Positions 1 through 5,898 of a DNA stretch of 6,385 nt are shown piece after piece; positions within the stretch are counted from its first letter, which is position 1, and every line of letters begins with the position of its first letter. Source of the DNA: an uncultured Alphaproteobacteria bacterium (lineage in GTDB: Bacteria > Pseudomonadota > Alphaproteobacteria > Rs-D84); contig CALXPA010000049.1 of NCBI GenBank assembly GCA_944390185.1, positions 1 through 6,385 of the forward strand, written 5' to 3'. A model generated the notes under the pieces. That model saw only the letters and a program-made list of their open reading frames with translations, was not told the origin of the DNA and did not search any database. A program made the position numbers and the translations under genes.

Positions 1-16
1 GCGTTCTTCTTACTTG

Positions 17-86
17 TCATCCCGTGGCGCGGGGCCCCCGCAAAAACGAATGTTTTTGTGGGGTGCTGGTTGACCACGGGATCCAG
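17..86. repeat. Nested palindromic intergenic element
   Basis: Two stems are nested. An outer 9-bp perfect stem pairs ATCCCGTGG (19-27) with CCACGGGAT (74-82). Inside it, a 12-bp stem pairs 36-47 with 52-63 (CCCCGCAAAAAC against GTTTTTGTGGGG, one G-T wobble) around a GAAT loop. The flanks GTCATCCCG and CGGGATCCAGGT resemble the ends of short palindromic repeats scattered between genes in Alphaproteobacteria. The inner stem may be an insertion into a simpler palindrome. No coding function is visible. The copy number in the genome cannot be judged from this window. Confidence 0.6.
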
Positions 87-98
87 GTGAATAGAGTC

Positions 99-141
99 CT
101 GTGCGCCAGCACAGACAAAATTATTTGTGTCGCTGCGCGAC
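99..141. repeat. Two short hairpins
   Basis: A 6-bp perfect stem CTGTGC (99-104) / GCACAG (109-114) with loop GCCA is followed by a 5-bp stem GTCGC (129-133) / GCGAC (137-141) with a 3-base loop. Neither has a T-run expected of a terminator. They sit between two larger palindromes, so they are probably parts of the same repeat cluster, though stems this short can arise by chance. Confidence 0.35.
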
Positions 142-150
142 GACTCCTTA

Positions 151-186
151 TGACCTGGGCCCCGGTGTCAAGCACCGGGGTGACAG
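151..186. repeat. Palindromic repeat, CCCCGGTG/CACCGGGG type
   Basis: A perfect 8-bp stem CCCCGGTG (160-167) / CACCGGGG (173-180) encloses the loop TCAAG, flanked by TGACCTGGG on the left and TGACAG on the right. This layout (CTGG... palindrome ...TGACAG) is familiar from dispersed intergenic palindromes of Alphaproteobacteria, where many copies can occur per genome. A degenerate half-copy, GGGGTGACA, recurs at 201-209 (the same nine bases lie at 177-185), and GGGATGAC follows at 244-251. These suggest repeated insertion or decay of the same element at this locus. Confidence 0.65.
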
Positions 187-289
187 GGGGGGCGGGCCGC
201 GGGGTGACAAAGGGAAATGAGGGCCGGGATTATGGCAAGGATGGGGATGACGTTGTCAGAAAATAGAATGCGGGTTGTGTATTTTATGC
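187..289. other. Gene-free remnant of the repeat cluster
   Basis: G-rich sequence with no credible gene, lying between the palindromes and the promoter at 290. It holds half-repeat motifs (GGGGTGACA at 201-209, GGGATGAC at 244-251; the latter is the reverse complement of GTCATCCC at 17-24). Open frames crossing this stretch have no ribosome binding site, show repeat-derived low-complexity peptides, and lie upstream of the promoter of the next gene, so I do not call them. Confidence 0.5.
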
Positions 290-318
290 TTTACATGATT
301 TTAGATATTGAATACAAT
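290..318 (+). promoter_or_regulatory. Sigma70-type promoter for the membrane-protein gene
   Basis: TTTACA (290-295) and TACAAT (313-318) are separated by 17 bp, each matching the sigma70 consensus at five of six positions. Transcription would start near 325, about 24 bases before the ATG at 349. Because the promoter lies inside the longer open frame that begins at 217, it argues strongly that the upstream start codons are not used. Confidence 0.7.
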
Positions 319-336
319 CACAGTGCAAGACAAATA

Positions 337-345
337 AAGGAAGGA
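337..345 (+). promoter_or_regulatory. Ribosome binding site deciding the start at 349
   Basis: AAGGAAGGA precedes the ATG at 349; the first AAGGA ends 7 bases before it. No comparable site stands before the upstream in-frame ATG codons. Confidence 0.75.
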
Positions 346-348
346 AAA

Positions 349-909
349 ATGCCAACAAAACCAGTAAAAAAAACAAATGTCACAGCCAGTGCGACAAAAA
401 AAGCCCCTGCAAAAAAAACAGTGGTTAAAAAAACAGTGGCCCAGAAAACCGCAGTCAAAAAGCCTGTGGCGAAACGGCCGGCGGTGCGCACTGCACAGTC
501 TGCTGATGTCAATGTTACAAAACAGGCGGCCCCAGTCGTGGAAGATATTACCACGTCCCAGGCGACACATCACTGCGCATGTGGCGAACATTGCCAGTGT
601 GGCGACGGTTGCCGCTGTGCGCGTGGCGGGTCCAGATTTGGGCGCTTTGTAATAAAATTAATTGTTGCGTTGATTATATTTGCGTTGGGTTGGGCGGCCG
701 CGCAATTGGTGAATGATGGTCGCGGGTTCCGCGGTCCGCGTGTGGACTTTGACGACGGATGTTTGGTTGTGTCGTCTGTAAAGTGCCCCCAGTTACAGGC
801 ATTGTTGCCCGTGATGGACATGGATCAAGACGGATGTATCACACGTCAAGAATTCCGGGCTGTGGGCGCAGAACTGCGCCGTCAAATGCGTGCCCAGAAT
901 GCACAATAA
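349..909 (+). CDS. Lys-rich, Cys-cluster, EF-hand single-pass membrane protein (unknown function)
   Basis: I do not recognise this 186-residue protein. Four parts are visible. Residues 17-46 are six tandem pentapeptides (KKAPA, KKTVV, KKTVA, QKTAV, KKPVA, KRPAV), like the basic tails of histone H1-like and HU-like proteins. Residues 76-90 hold six cysteines spaced CxCx3CxCx3CxC, preceded by two histidines (74-75), suggesting metal binding. Residues 100-121 form one hydrophobic helix. Residues 157-168 (DMDQDGCITRQE) are a canonical EF-hand loop with Asp at 1, 3 and 5, Gly at 6, Ile at 8 and Glu at 12. By the positive-inside rule the basic tail and Cys cluster are cytoplasmic and the EF-hand periplasmic, where C138 and C146 could pair. 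The start is set by the promoter at 290-318 and the ribosome binding site. It is monocistronic, ending at a terminator 14 bp downstream. That it is a real gene is well supported; its role (metal or calcium sensing, or nucleoid-membrane contact) is speculation. Confidence 0.82.
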   Translation: MPTKPVKKTNVTASATKKAPAKKTVVKKTVAQKTAVKKPVAKRPAVRTAQSADVNVTKQAAPVVEDITTSQATHHCACGEHCQCGDGCRCARGGSRFGRFVIKLIVALIIFALGWAAAQLVNDGRGFRGPRVDFDDGCLVVSSVKCPQLQALLPVMDMDQDGCITRQEFRAVGAELRRQMRAQNAQ

Positions 910-922
910 TAACGGGTTAACG

Positions 923-950
923 AAAAAATCCGCCAATCGGCGGATTTTTT
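923..950. terminator. Bidirectional rho-independent terminator
   Basis: Stem TCCGCC (929-934) / GGCGGA (939-944) with loop AATC, flanked by six A on the left and six T on the right, so the pairing extends to 12 bp and a U-run is made in both directions. It ends the plus-strand gene (stop at 907-909) and the minus-strand operon, whose last stop codon (949-951) overlaps its edge. Confidence 0.88.
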
Positions 951-1287
951 ATTTGTGTCGTTCTGAATTTCCATATATTCGTCGGGCATATGTGTCCCGT
1001 GCCCGAAAGAATGCATTAATAACCCCCAGCCAGTGCGGAATAGACGCGCGCAGTAACTGGCTGCTCTGGTCCCATGAAAAATATGGCGCCATAGCATTAT
1101 ATGTGTATGTCGGATGTTCATAGTTAAGAATGATATAGTGCGCACAGTCAATTATATGGTTAAAGTCATACTGTCGGAACATGCCGCGTCGCACCGGCAC
1201 AGATTCTGCATTCATAATCGCAAACTTTGCGCGGTCATAGTCTGTACGGCTGATCATATCGTGTACAACACTATGCGTTTGTTTCAT
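949..1287 (-). CDS. Conserved-looking hypothetical protein, last gene of the mtaB-smpB operon
   Basis: I do not recognise this 112-residue protein. It has no signal peptide or membrane span, one cysteine (C48), nine tyrosines, two tryptophans (W72, W86) and many Arg/His, with a basic C-terminal third (RARDTYARRIYGNSERHK). The aromatic-rich middle (about 37-90) looks like a folded helical domain. Evidence that it is real comes from context: its ATG directly abuts the smpB stop codon (TAG then ATG), an AAGGA site (1294-1298) sits 6 bases upstream within smpB, and its stop codon touches the operon terminator. It is therefore probably made together with SmpB. No function can be assigned from sequence, and a link to trans-translation would be only guilt by association. 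Confidence 0.72.
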   Translation of the reverse strand: MKQTHSVVHDMISRTDYDRAKFAIMNAESVPVRRGMFRQYDFNHIIDCAHYIILNYEHPTYTYNAMAPYFSWDQSSQLLRASIPHWLGVINAFFRARDTYARRIYGNSERHK

Positions 1288-1758
1288 CTAGTTTCCTTTT
1301 AGTATTCTGGATTTATTTTTATTCCATTCACGTTGCTTGATTGTTTCCCGCTTGTCAATCTTGGTCTTGCCGTATCCCACCCCCAACAACACCTTTAGCT
1401 TGCCGCGATTATTAAAGTACAGCTTTAACGGGACGATTGTTGCGCCACGTTCTTGCAATTTGCCAATCAGCCGATTTATCTGGGCGCGATGCAGCAATAA
1501 CTGGCGCGGGCGACGTTCGTCAAAGTTCACAATGCGTGCCGCCGTGGGCAGTTTTTGAATTTCGACCCCCGCCAGGTATAAATCACGGCCGCGGCGCTGG
1601 ACAAAGCCATCAACAATCGTGACCAATCCATACCGTACAGATTTGATTTCTGCCCCTGTCAAAGATATGCCAGCCTCTATGGTGTCTTGGATAGAATAAC
1701 TGTATCGCGCCTTGCGATTTTCGGAAACCTGACCAATTTTTATTATTTGACGTGGCAT
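1288..1758 (-). CDS. smpB: SsrA-binding protein SmpB
   Basis: SmpB binds tmRNA and delivers it with EF-Tu to stalled ribosomes for trans-translation in the cytoplasm. The 156-residue length is normal. Family landmarks seen are NRKARYSY (14-21), EAGISLTGAEIKSVR (28-42), RPRQLLLH (83-90), VPLKLYF (109-115), the GKxxxDKR element (130-137) and a basic C-terminal tail (REWNKNKSRILK) expected to fold as a helix in the decoding centre. I chose the ATG at 1758: it gives a typical N-terminus and has AAGG (1771-1774) 12 bases upstream. A GTG at 1788 would add ten residues and lengthen the overlap with tatD. The chosen start overlaps tatD by 16 bp, which favours coupled translation. The usual acidic residue after KAR-aromatic is Ser here, and the common KGKK is YGKT, so it is a divergent but complete member. 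The tmRNA gene is not in the window. Confidence 0.95.
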   Translation of the reverse strand: MPRQIIKIGQVSENRKARYSYSIQDTIEAGISLTGAEIKSVRYGLVTIVDGFVQRRGRDLYLAGVEIQKLPTAARIVNFDERRPRQLLLHRAQINRLIGKLQERGATIVPLKLYFNNRGKLKVLLGVGYGKTKIDKRETIKQREWNKNKSRILKGN

Positions 1759-2501
1759 TTTGGATATAACCTTGCTGTGTTTTCGCACAGTATAGTTTCT
1801 AAATCCCCGAATTGCAAGCCGTGAATGTCCGCCAACACCCGCGCAGTTTCAATCACAAACGCTGGCTCGCACACCTTGCCGCGATATGGCACAGGTGCAC
1901 AATATGGACTGTCTGTTTCGATGACAATGCGATTAACAGGAATCTTGGCAAATGTTTCGCGAATTTCATTCGCGTTTTTAAATGTTAAAATACCGCTGGC
2001 GGAAAAATAGAATCCACGGTCCAACATGGTCTTGGCCAGTTCCCACGAACTGGTGAAACAGTGCATAACCCCGCGCACGTCGCCTGTCAAGATTGCGGCG
2101 GTATCAGTTTCGGCATCGCGTGTATGTATCGCCACCGGCAGATTATACTGTTTCGCCAGCCATAATTGCTGTTCAAACAGTTGTATTTGCGCCGCACGAT
2201 TATCACTGTGTTCATGGTAATCCAATCCGATTTCACCAATTCCTACAACGCGCGGATGCCCCAGTACCTGTTCTGTCAGGTATTGTGCCGCATCCACCCC
2301 GGCGTATTCAGGATGAATGCCGATTGTTGCGAAAATATTATCGTATTCTTCGGCAATTTTAATTGCGTTTGGTATGTCTGCGGGGTTTGCGGTCGGACAT
2401 ATAATCGTACCAACACCTGCGGCGGCGGCACGTTCCAAAACGTCATCTATGTCGCCTGTGACATAGTTGTCTGTCAAATGGCAATGGGTATCTATAAACA
2501 T
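1743..2501 (-). CDS. tatD: TatD family metal-dependent hydrolase (DNase)
   Basis: A 252-residue TIM-barrel amidohydrolase of the TatD/YcfH/YabD type, which hydrolyses DNA 3' ends using two divalent metals in the cytoplasm. All metal ligands are visible: H6 and H8 in DTHCHL, E90 in GEIGLDY, H126 in PVAIHTRDA, H147 in VMHCF and D197 in ETDSPY. Length is normal and nothing is missing. The start ATG lies within the end of holB (10-bp overlap) with only a weak purine run (AAGAAA) before it, so reinitiation after holB is likely; its end overlaps smpB. Alphaproteobacteria commonly keep a tatD paralogue downstream of holB, which fits. The exact substrate cannot be read from sequence (tatD versus ycfH-type naming is arbitrary). 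Confidence 0.93.
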   Translation of the reverse strand: MFIDTHCHLTDNYVTGDIDDVLERAAAAGVGTIICPTANPADIPNAIKIAEEYDNIFATIGIHPEYAGVDAAQYLTEQVLGHPRVVGIGEIGLDYHEHSDNRAAQIQLFEQQLWLAKQYNLPVAIHTRDAETDTAAILTGDVRGVMHCFTSSWELAKTMLDRGFYFSASGILTFKNANEIRETFAKIPVNRIVIETDSPYCAPVPYRGKVCEPAFVIETARVLADIHGLQFGDLETILCENTARLYPKCHVK

Positions 2502-3394
2502 TTTCTTATATCCGTGATAATTTTAAACAGGCCGATTTCTGGTTCCAGATACAATCTGGATATATCATTGATTGCACGTGTGGCCGTTGGATATAAATCA
2601 GCCAGCCCAAACCGTGCAATTGCGTCCAACAAAATTCCGTACATTTCTGGGGCTGATGCAATCCGCTTGGCGATGGCCATCATATCTGCACTGGTGGCGT
2701 GCGGATTTTCCAGACATGTTATCAAATCGTCATATATCGCGTCACCACCATTTTTTTTCAGGTTGGCAATACGCCCAAAACTGCCATTGGCCAGACGTAA
2801 CGTTTCGTCACTGATATCGTCACCTGGCATAAAGCGCATGCATAGTTCGCGCAATTGCGGGACAGTCAGTGGCCGCATTTTTTCTACGCGTGCACGCGAC
2901 CGGACTGTCGGCAGAACATTTGCCAACTGGTGCACGGTCAACAGGAATAATGTCTTGGCGGGCGGTTCTTCTAGTAACTTTAACATTGCATTCGACGCAG
3001 ATGTTGTTAATTCATCCACTGAATCAATCAAAACAACGCGCCATTGCCCCGACATAGACGACATCTGCATACGATCAATCATTGCACGTACCGTATAGAC
3101 AGAAATTTGTTTCCCATCGGGTTTGGGGCGTCCGTCTTTATCGATGTTTCGTTCCAGGTCTATGATAAAAAAGTCGCCAACATTTCCATAGACCATTTTG
3201 GCAATTTTATATGCCATGGTGGCCTTGCCAATACCGCGTGGGCCGGCCAATATCCACACTGGATGTATTGGATGCGTATCCCGGGCGTTCCATGCCGCCA
3301 GAAAGTTATTCATCGCATCAGCGTGGCCGACCAAAATGTCATTATCCATTGGTTGCGGAAAATCGTACACATTCCCAGACTTTCTTGGTGCCAT
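2492..3394 (-). CDS. holB: DNA polymerase III subunit delta prime
   Basis: A clamp-loader AAA+ protein of 300 residues that helps open and load the beta clamp on primed DNA. Seen: the Walker A element GPRGIGKAT (51-59), a Walker B-like VVLIDSVDELT (120-130), the clamp-loader signature NAMLKLLEEPP (135-145) and a sensor-1/SRC region LPTVRSRAR (161-169). The Cys of SRC is Ala here. No cysteine falls between residues 60 and 100, so the zinc module of E. coli delta prime is absent, as I would expect for many alphaproteobacterial forms. The intact P-loop does not prove ATPase activity. The ATG shares one base with the dac stop codon (TAATG), with GGGGA 8 bases before it. DnaX is the related alternative, but the length, the lack of a C-terminal extension and the dac/tatD neighbours favour holB. 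Confidence 0.9.
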   Translation of the reverse strand: MAPRKSGNVYDFPQPMDNDILVGHADAMNNFLAAWNARDTHPIHPVWILAGPRGIGKATMAYKIAKMVYGNVGDFFIIDLERNIDKDGRPKPDGKQISVYTVRAMIDRMQMSSMSGQWRVVLIDSVDELTTSASNAMLKLLEEPPAKTLFLLTVHQLANVLPTVRSRARVEKMRPLTVPQLRELCMRFMPGDDISDETLRLANGSFGRIANLKKNGGDAIYDDLITCLENPHATSADMMAIAKRIASAPEMYGILLDAIARFGLADLYPTATRAINDISRLYLEPEIGLFKIITDIRKCL

Positions 3395-4569
3395 TATTCA
3401 ATCCCCAGCATGACCATGATATTGCGGATAACGCGTCCAAACAATTGTGTCTTTTTCACTGTATCCATTGCGACCAGTGGGGCACGTGCAATCACACGGC
3501 CGTCTTGTTCTGCGATAATTTCGCCAATCTCATCGCCCGCCCGTACCGGTGCCGCCACAGGCTCGTTATATCGGGCCAATACGCGTACGCCGTCCAGACC
3601 GCGTTCTTTGGCAACAGTGACAGTAAACGGTGCAGCCACTGTCGCGATAACATTTTTTTGCCGTCCGTACCACACAGGCACCTGGATGATTTTGTCACCG
3701 GGTTCATAGAACGTATTGTTTGCGGTCGTCGTATAGCCATAGTTCAACAATTTCTTCATCTCTGCGGCCAGGTCATCGTGATTTTTCCCGTTAAAGCCGT
3801 TGATTACACCAATCAGTCGTCGTCCGCCGATTTGTGCACTGGCAACCATACCGTATCCGCCGTCGTCTGTATGTCCGGTTTTCAGACCATCTGCCCCCGG
3901 CATAGTAAACAACAGCTTATTATAATTCACTGTATGGGTACGCCCCCATTCGCGACACCAATCACTTTGATATTCTGCAAATTCAAATCGCTTGGTTGCA
4001 AACAGCGGGTACAGGTCTGGATGCTCAGATATCAGATGCTGGGCCAATATGGCCAATTCCCGACTGGTCATCAAATTATTCGGGTTTGGCAATCCGCTGG
4101 CGTTGCCAAATGTTGATTGCTTCATACCGATGGCGCGTGCCTTGTCTTGCATCATTTCGGTGAACGCGGATTCAGACCCCGCCAGTTTTTCCGCCACAAC
4201 CACCGATGCATCACCGCCCGATAGCACAATCAACCCCAAAATCGCGTCCCGCACAGATATCGTCTGGCCCGCGACCAGACATATCTTGCTGGCGGGATAC
4301 CACAACGGATTTTCATAATCCGCGTTTTCGCTGACGGTCAATCTGTCATCCATGGTCAGATTCCCGGCCTTGATTTCATCAAACAGCACGGCCAATGTCA
4401 TCAATTTAATCATGGATGATGGTGGCATCAGTGTGTCTGCGTTCTTGGCAACAATTTCCGCGCCAGAATCGTAATCTATTAAAAATGCAGATTTTGCGCG
4501 CGTAGAAAAATCCGCGTGCGCAGTTGTCGTTATTAATGCTAATAACAGGATAAATATTTTCTTGCTCAT
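3394..4569 (-). CDS. D-alanyl-D-alanine carboxypeptidase, PBP5/DacA family (peptidase S11)
   Basis: This 391-residue enzyme would remove the terminal D-Ala from peptidoglycan pentapeptides in the periplasm. A signal peptide (1-19, cleaved after AHA) has a short basic start and a hydrophobic core. The catalytic SxxK is S52-M-I-K55, and KTG is K230-T-G232. The usual SxN motif reads S117-G-G119-D: Asn is replaced by Gly. Residues about 286-370 match the beta-rich C-terminal domain of PBP5, and 372-391 (ending RNIMVMLGIE) form an amphipathic tail like the membrane anchor of PBP5. The start gives a proper signal peptide but has no clear Shine-Dalgarno. It follows mtaB by 47 bp and overlaps holB by one base. 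Family assignment is secure; dacA, dacC or dacF cannot be told apart, so no symbol is given. The Asn loss may alter activity. Confidence 0.93.
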   Translation of the reverse strand: MSKKIFILLLALITTTAHADFSTRAKSAFLIDYDSGAEIVAKNADTLMPPSSMIKLMTLAVLFDEIKAGNLTMDDRLTVSENADYENPLWYPASKICLVAGQTISVRDAILGLIVLSGGDASVVVAEKLAGSESAFTEMMQDKARAIGMKQSTFGNASGLPNPNNLMTSRELAILAQHLISEHPDLYPLFATKRFEFAEYQSDWCREWGRTHTVNYNKLLFTMPGADGLKTGHTDDGGYGMVASAQIGGRRLIGVINGFNGKNHDDLAAEMKKLLNYGYTTTANNTFYEPGDKIIQVPVWYGRQKNVIATVAAPFTVTVAKERGLDGVRVLARYNEPVAAPVRAGDEIGEIIAEQDGRVIARAPLVAMDTVKKTQLFGRVIRNIMVMLGIE

Positions 4570-4587
4570 GATGATGTGATACTAGCA

Positions 4588-4593
4588 ATTATA
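4588..4593 (-). promoter_or_regulatory. Possible -10 element before the carboxypeptidase gene
   Basis: TATAAT on the minus strand lies in the 47-bp mtaB/dac gap, 18 bases before the dac start codon. No convincing -35 element stands 16-18 bp upstream, so it may be chance. If used, it would give a very short leader, in keeping with the lack of a Shine-Dalgarno. Confidence 0.25.
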
Positions 4594-4616
4594 TTTCGCA
4601 TTGCCAACAGATTTTT

Positions 4617-5852
4617 TTACTGGCGGATACCGATATAGGCACCACCAGAAATTTCAACCAGTTTAACGTTGCATATTGTACGTGACGGGATTATGTCGCC
4701 GTGAATTTTGACATCTATGTCATGTGGGGTGCGGGCGATATTGTTTTCTTCAACCAATACAGATACGGTTTGACCCAGATGGTCCGACATAAAATCATGG
4801 CGTGCATTTTCTGCCGCGATGCTGATTTCGTGAACGCGCTGTTTCGCAGTCGCGCGATCGATTTGTCCCGGCATGTCGGCCGCCATTGTCCCAGGCCGGG
4901 CAGAAAACGGGAACGCATGAATCTTGATTGGTCGCGTCGCGTGAACCAGTTGCAATGTTTCGTGGAATAAATCGTCGGTTTCCCCCGGAAATCCGCAAAT
5001 AATATCCCAACTGAACGTGATGTCGTTGCCGGCATATGCCACAATTTGGCGTACAGTATCAGCGGTATGTCTGCGACGCATTGCGCGTAAAATCGTGTCT
5101 GATCCAGACTGCATCGACAGATGCATGTGTGGCATCATTCGGGCGTCACGATGCATCAAATCGATAATCTTGAACACCTGGGGGGATGCGGGATCAAATG
5201 AGGATATGCGCAGTCGCCGTATCCCTGGCACGTCCTGCAACAACGCATCACATACATCAGATATTAGCATCCCATTACGGGCATAGCTGGCCGTATCGAC
5301 CCCGGTCAAGACGATTTCGTTGAATCCACGGGCGGTGGCATTTATGGTATCGCGTAAAATCTCGGAATAATCTATGGATACTGACGGACCACGCAACAGA
5401 CGGGTTACACAGTACGTACACTGGTGGTTACATCCGTTTTGAACCTGGACATATTGCTTTGACATTCGCGGGGCAGGGCGGCCGACCCATGTGACCTGTG
5501 GTGCGTCAAAGGTGTGCGGTGTGGTGGCCAACGCATTGATATATGCGGCCGCGTTCATCTTGTTGTGGTTGTTTATGACCAGAACATTTTCCATCTGGGA
5601 AAACAGGTTTGGGTTTCTGGTTGCCGCGCACCCAGTAACAAAAACGGGCACACCGGGATTTTTTTCGGCCAATCGCCGTATTAATTGCCCAGATTGACGT
5701 TCGGCCTCGGCTGTGACGGCACAGGTGTTTACGACAATGGCGGCATTAACCAGCGGCGCCAACATCGCCTGGATTTTTTCCAGTTCCAGTGCGTTCAATC
5801 GGCACCCCAGTGACACAGTCTGTATATTATTTATTTTATTTTCTGCTTGCAT
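4617..5852 (-). CDS. mtaB: tRNA t6A37 methylthiotransferase MtaB (radical SAM)
   Basis: A 411-residue methylthiotransferase expected to convert t6A to ms2t6A at position 37 of tRNAs decoding ANN codons, using two [4Fe-4S] clusters. The N-terminal UPF0004 domain has its three ligands C17 (SLGCRLN), C44 (VNTCAVT) and C75 (VTGCAA). The radical-SAM triad is C141, C145 and C148 in NGCNHQCTYC. A TRAM-like domain occupies about residues 358-411. SLGCRLN, VNTCAVTAEAERQ and VLTGVDTASY favour MtaB over MiaB or RimO. After the triad, the usual IPYxRGxSRS is TRLLRGPSVS, an unusual form. The gene is first in the minus-strand operon, with its promoter at 5871-5898; the ribosome site is weak (AAGAG, 8 bases before ATG). 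MiaB is the main alternative and is less likely. Confidence 0.9.
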   Translation of the reverse strand: MQAENKINNIQTVSLGCRLNALELEKIQAMLAPLVNAAIVVNTCAVTAEAERQSGQLIRRLAEKNPGVPVFVTGCAATRNPNLFSQMENVLVINNHNKMNAAAYINALATTPHTFDAPQVTWVGRPAPRMSKQYVQVQNGCNHQCTYCVTRLLRGPSVSIDYSEILRDTINATARGFNEIVLTGVDTASYARNGMLISDVCDALLQDVPGIRRLRISSFDPASPQVFKIIDLMHRDARMMPHMHLSMQSGSDTILRAMRRRHTADTVRQIVAYAGNDITFSWDIICGFPGETDDLFHETLQLVHATRPIKIHAFPFSARPGTMAADMPGQIDRATAKQRVHEISIAAENARHDFMSDHLGQTVSVLVEENNIARTPHDIDVKIHGDIIPSRTICNVKLVEISGGAYIGIRQ

Positions 5853-5875
5853 TTTGACGACTCTTGGGGCATTAT
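5847..5875 (+). promoter_or_regulatory. Possible rpoZ promoter overlapping the mtaB promoter
   Basis: TTGCAT (5847-5852) and CATTAT (5870-5875) are 17 bp apart, each a partial match to consensus. TTGACG at 5854-5859 is a better -35 but has no partner at proper spacing. The rpoZ promoter must lie in this short divergent gap or inside mtaB; this is only a candidate. Confidence 0.25.
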
Positions 5876-5898
5876 AGCGTGGATAAAAGCGTTTTCAA
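5871..5898 (-). promoter_or_regulatory. Sigma70-type promoter of the mtaB operon
   Basis: On the minus strand, TTGAAA (5893-5898) and a perfect TATAAT (5871-5876) are 16 bp apart. Transcription would start near 5864, about 12 bases before the mtaB ATG. It probably serves all six minus-strand genes, since no terminator is seen until 950. It shares the 61-bp gap 5853-5913 with the rpoZ start region. Confidence 0.65.

Noticed and set aside
1..260. CRISPR array or structured RNA
   Set aside because: The repeats are palindromic and irregular, with no constant repeat-spacer period, and no promoter or T-run suits a defined RNA gene.
24..266. Plus-strand open frame of 80 codons across the repeat cluster
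   Set aside because: It runs through palindromes, has no ribosome binding site, and its peptide is repeat-derived with no recognisable domain.
217..348. Upstream extension of the membrane-protein gene
   Set aside because: The promoter at 290-318 and the strong ribosome binding site at 337-345 place the start at 349.
574..618. Calling the Cys cluster protein a metallothionein
   Set aside because: The protein is membrane-spanning, larger and carries other domains; only the local spacing is similar.
1759..1788. Upstream GTG start for smpB
   Set aside because: It adds ten residues not expected of the family and increases the overlap with tatD; the ATG at 1758 has an upstream AAGG.
2166..4116. 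Long plus-strand open frames of about 300 codons opposite holB and the carboxypeptidase
   Set aside because: They are antisense to genes with intact catalytic motifs and give no recognisable protein.
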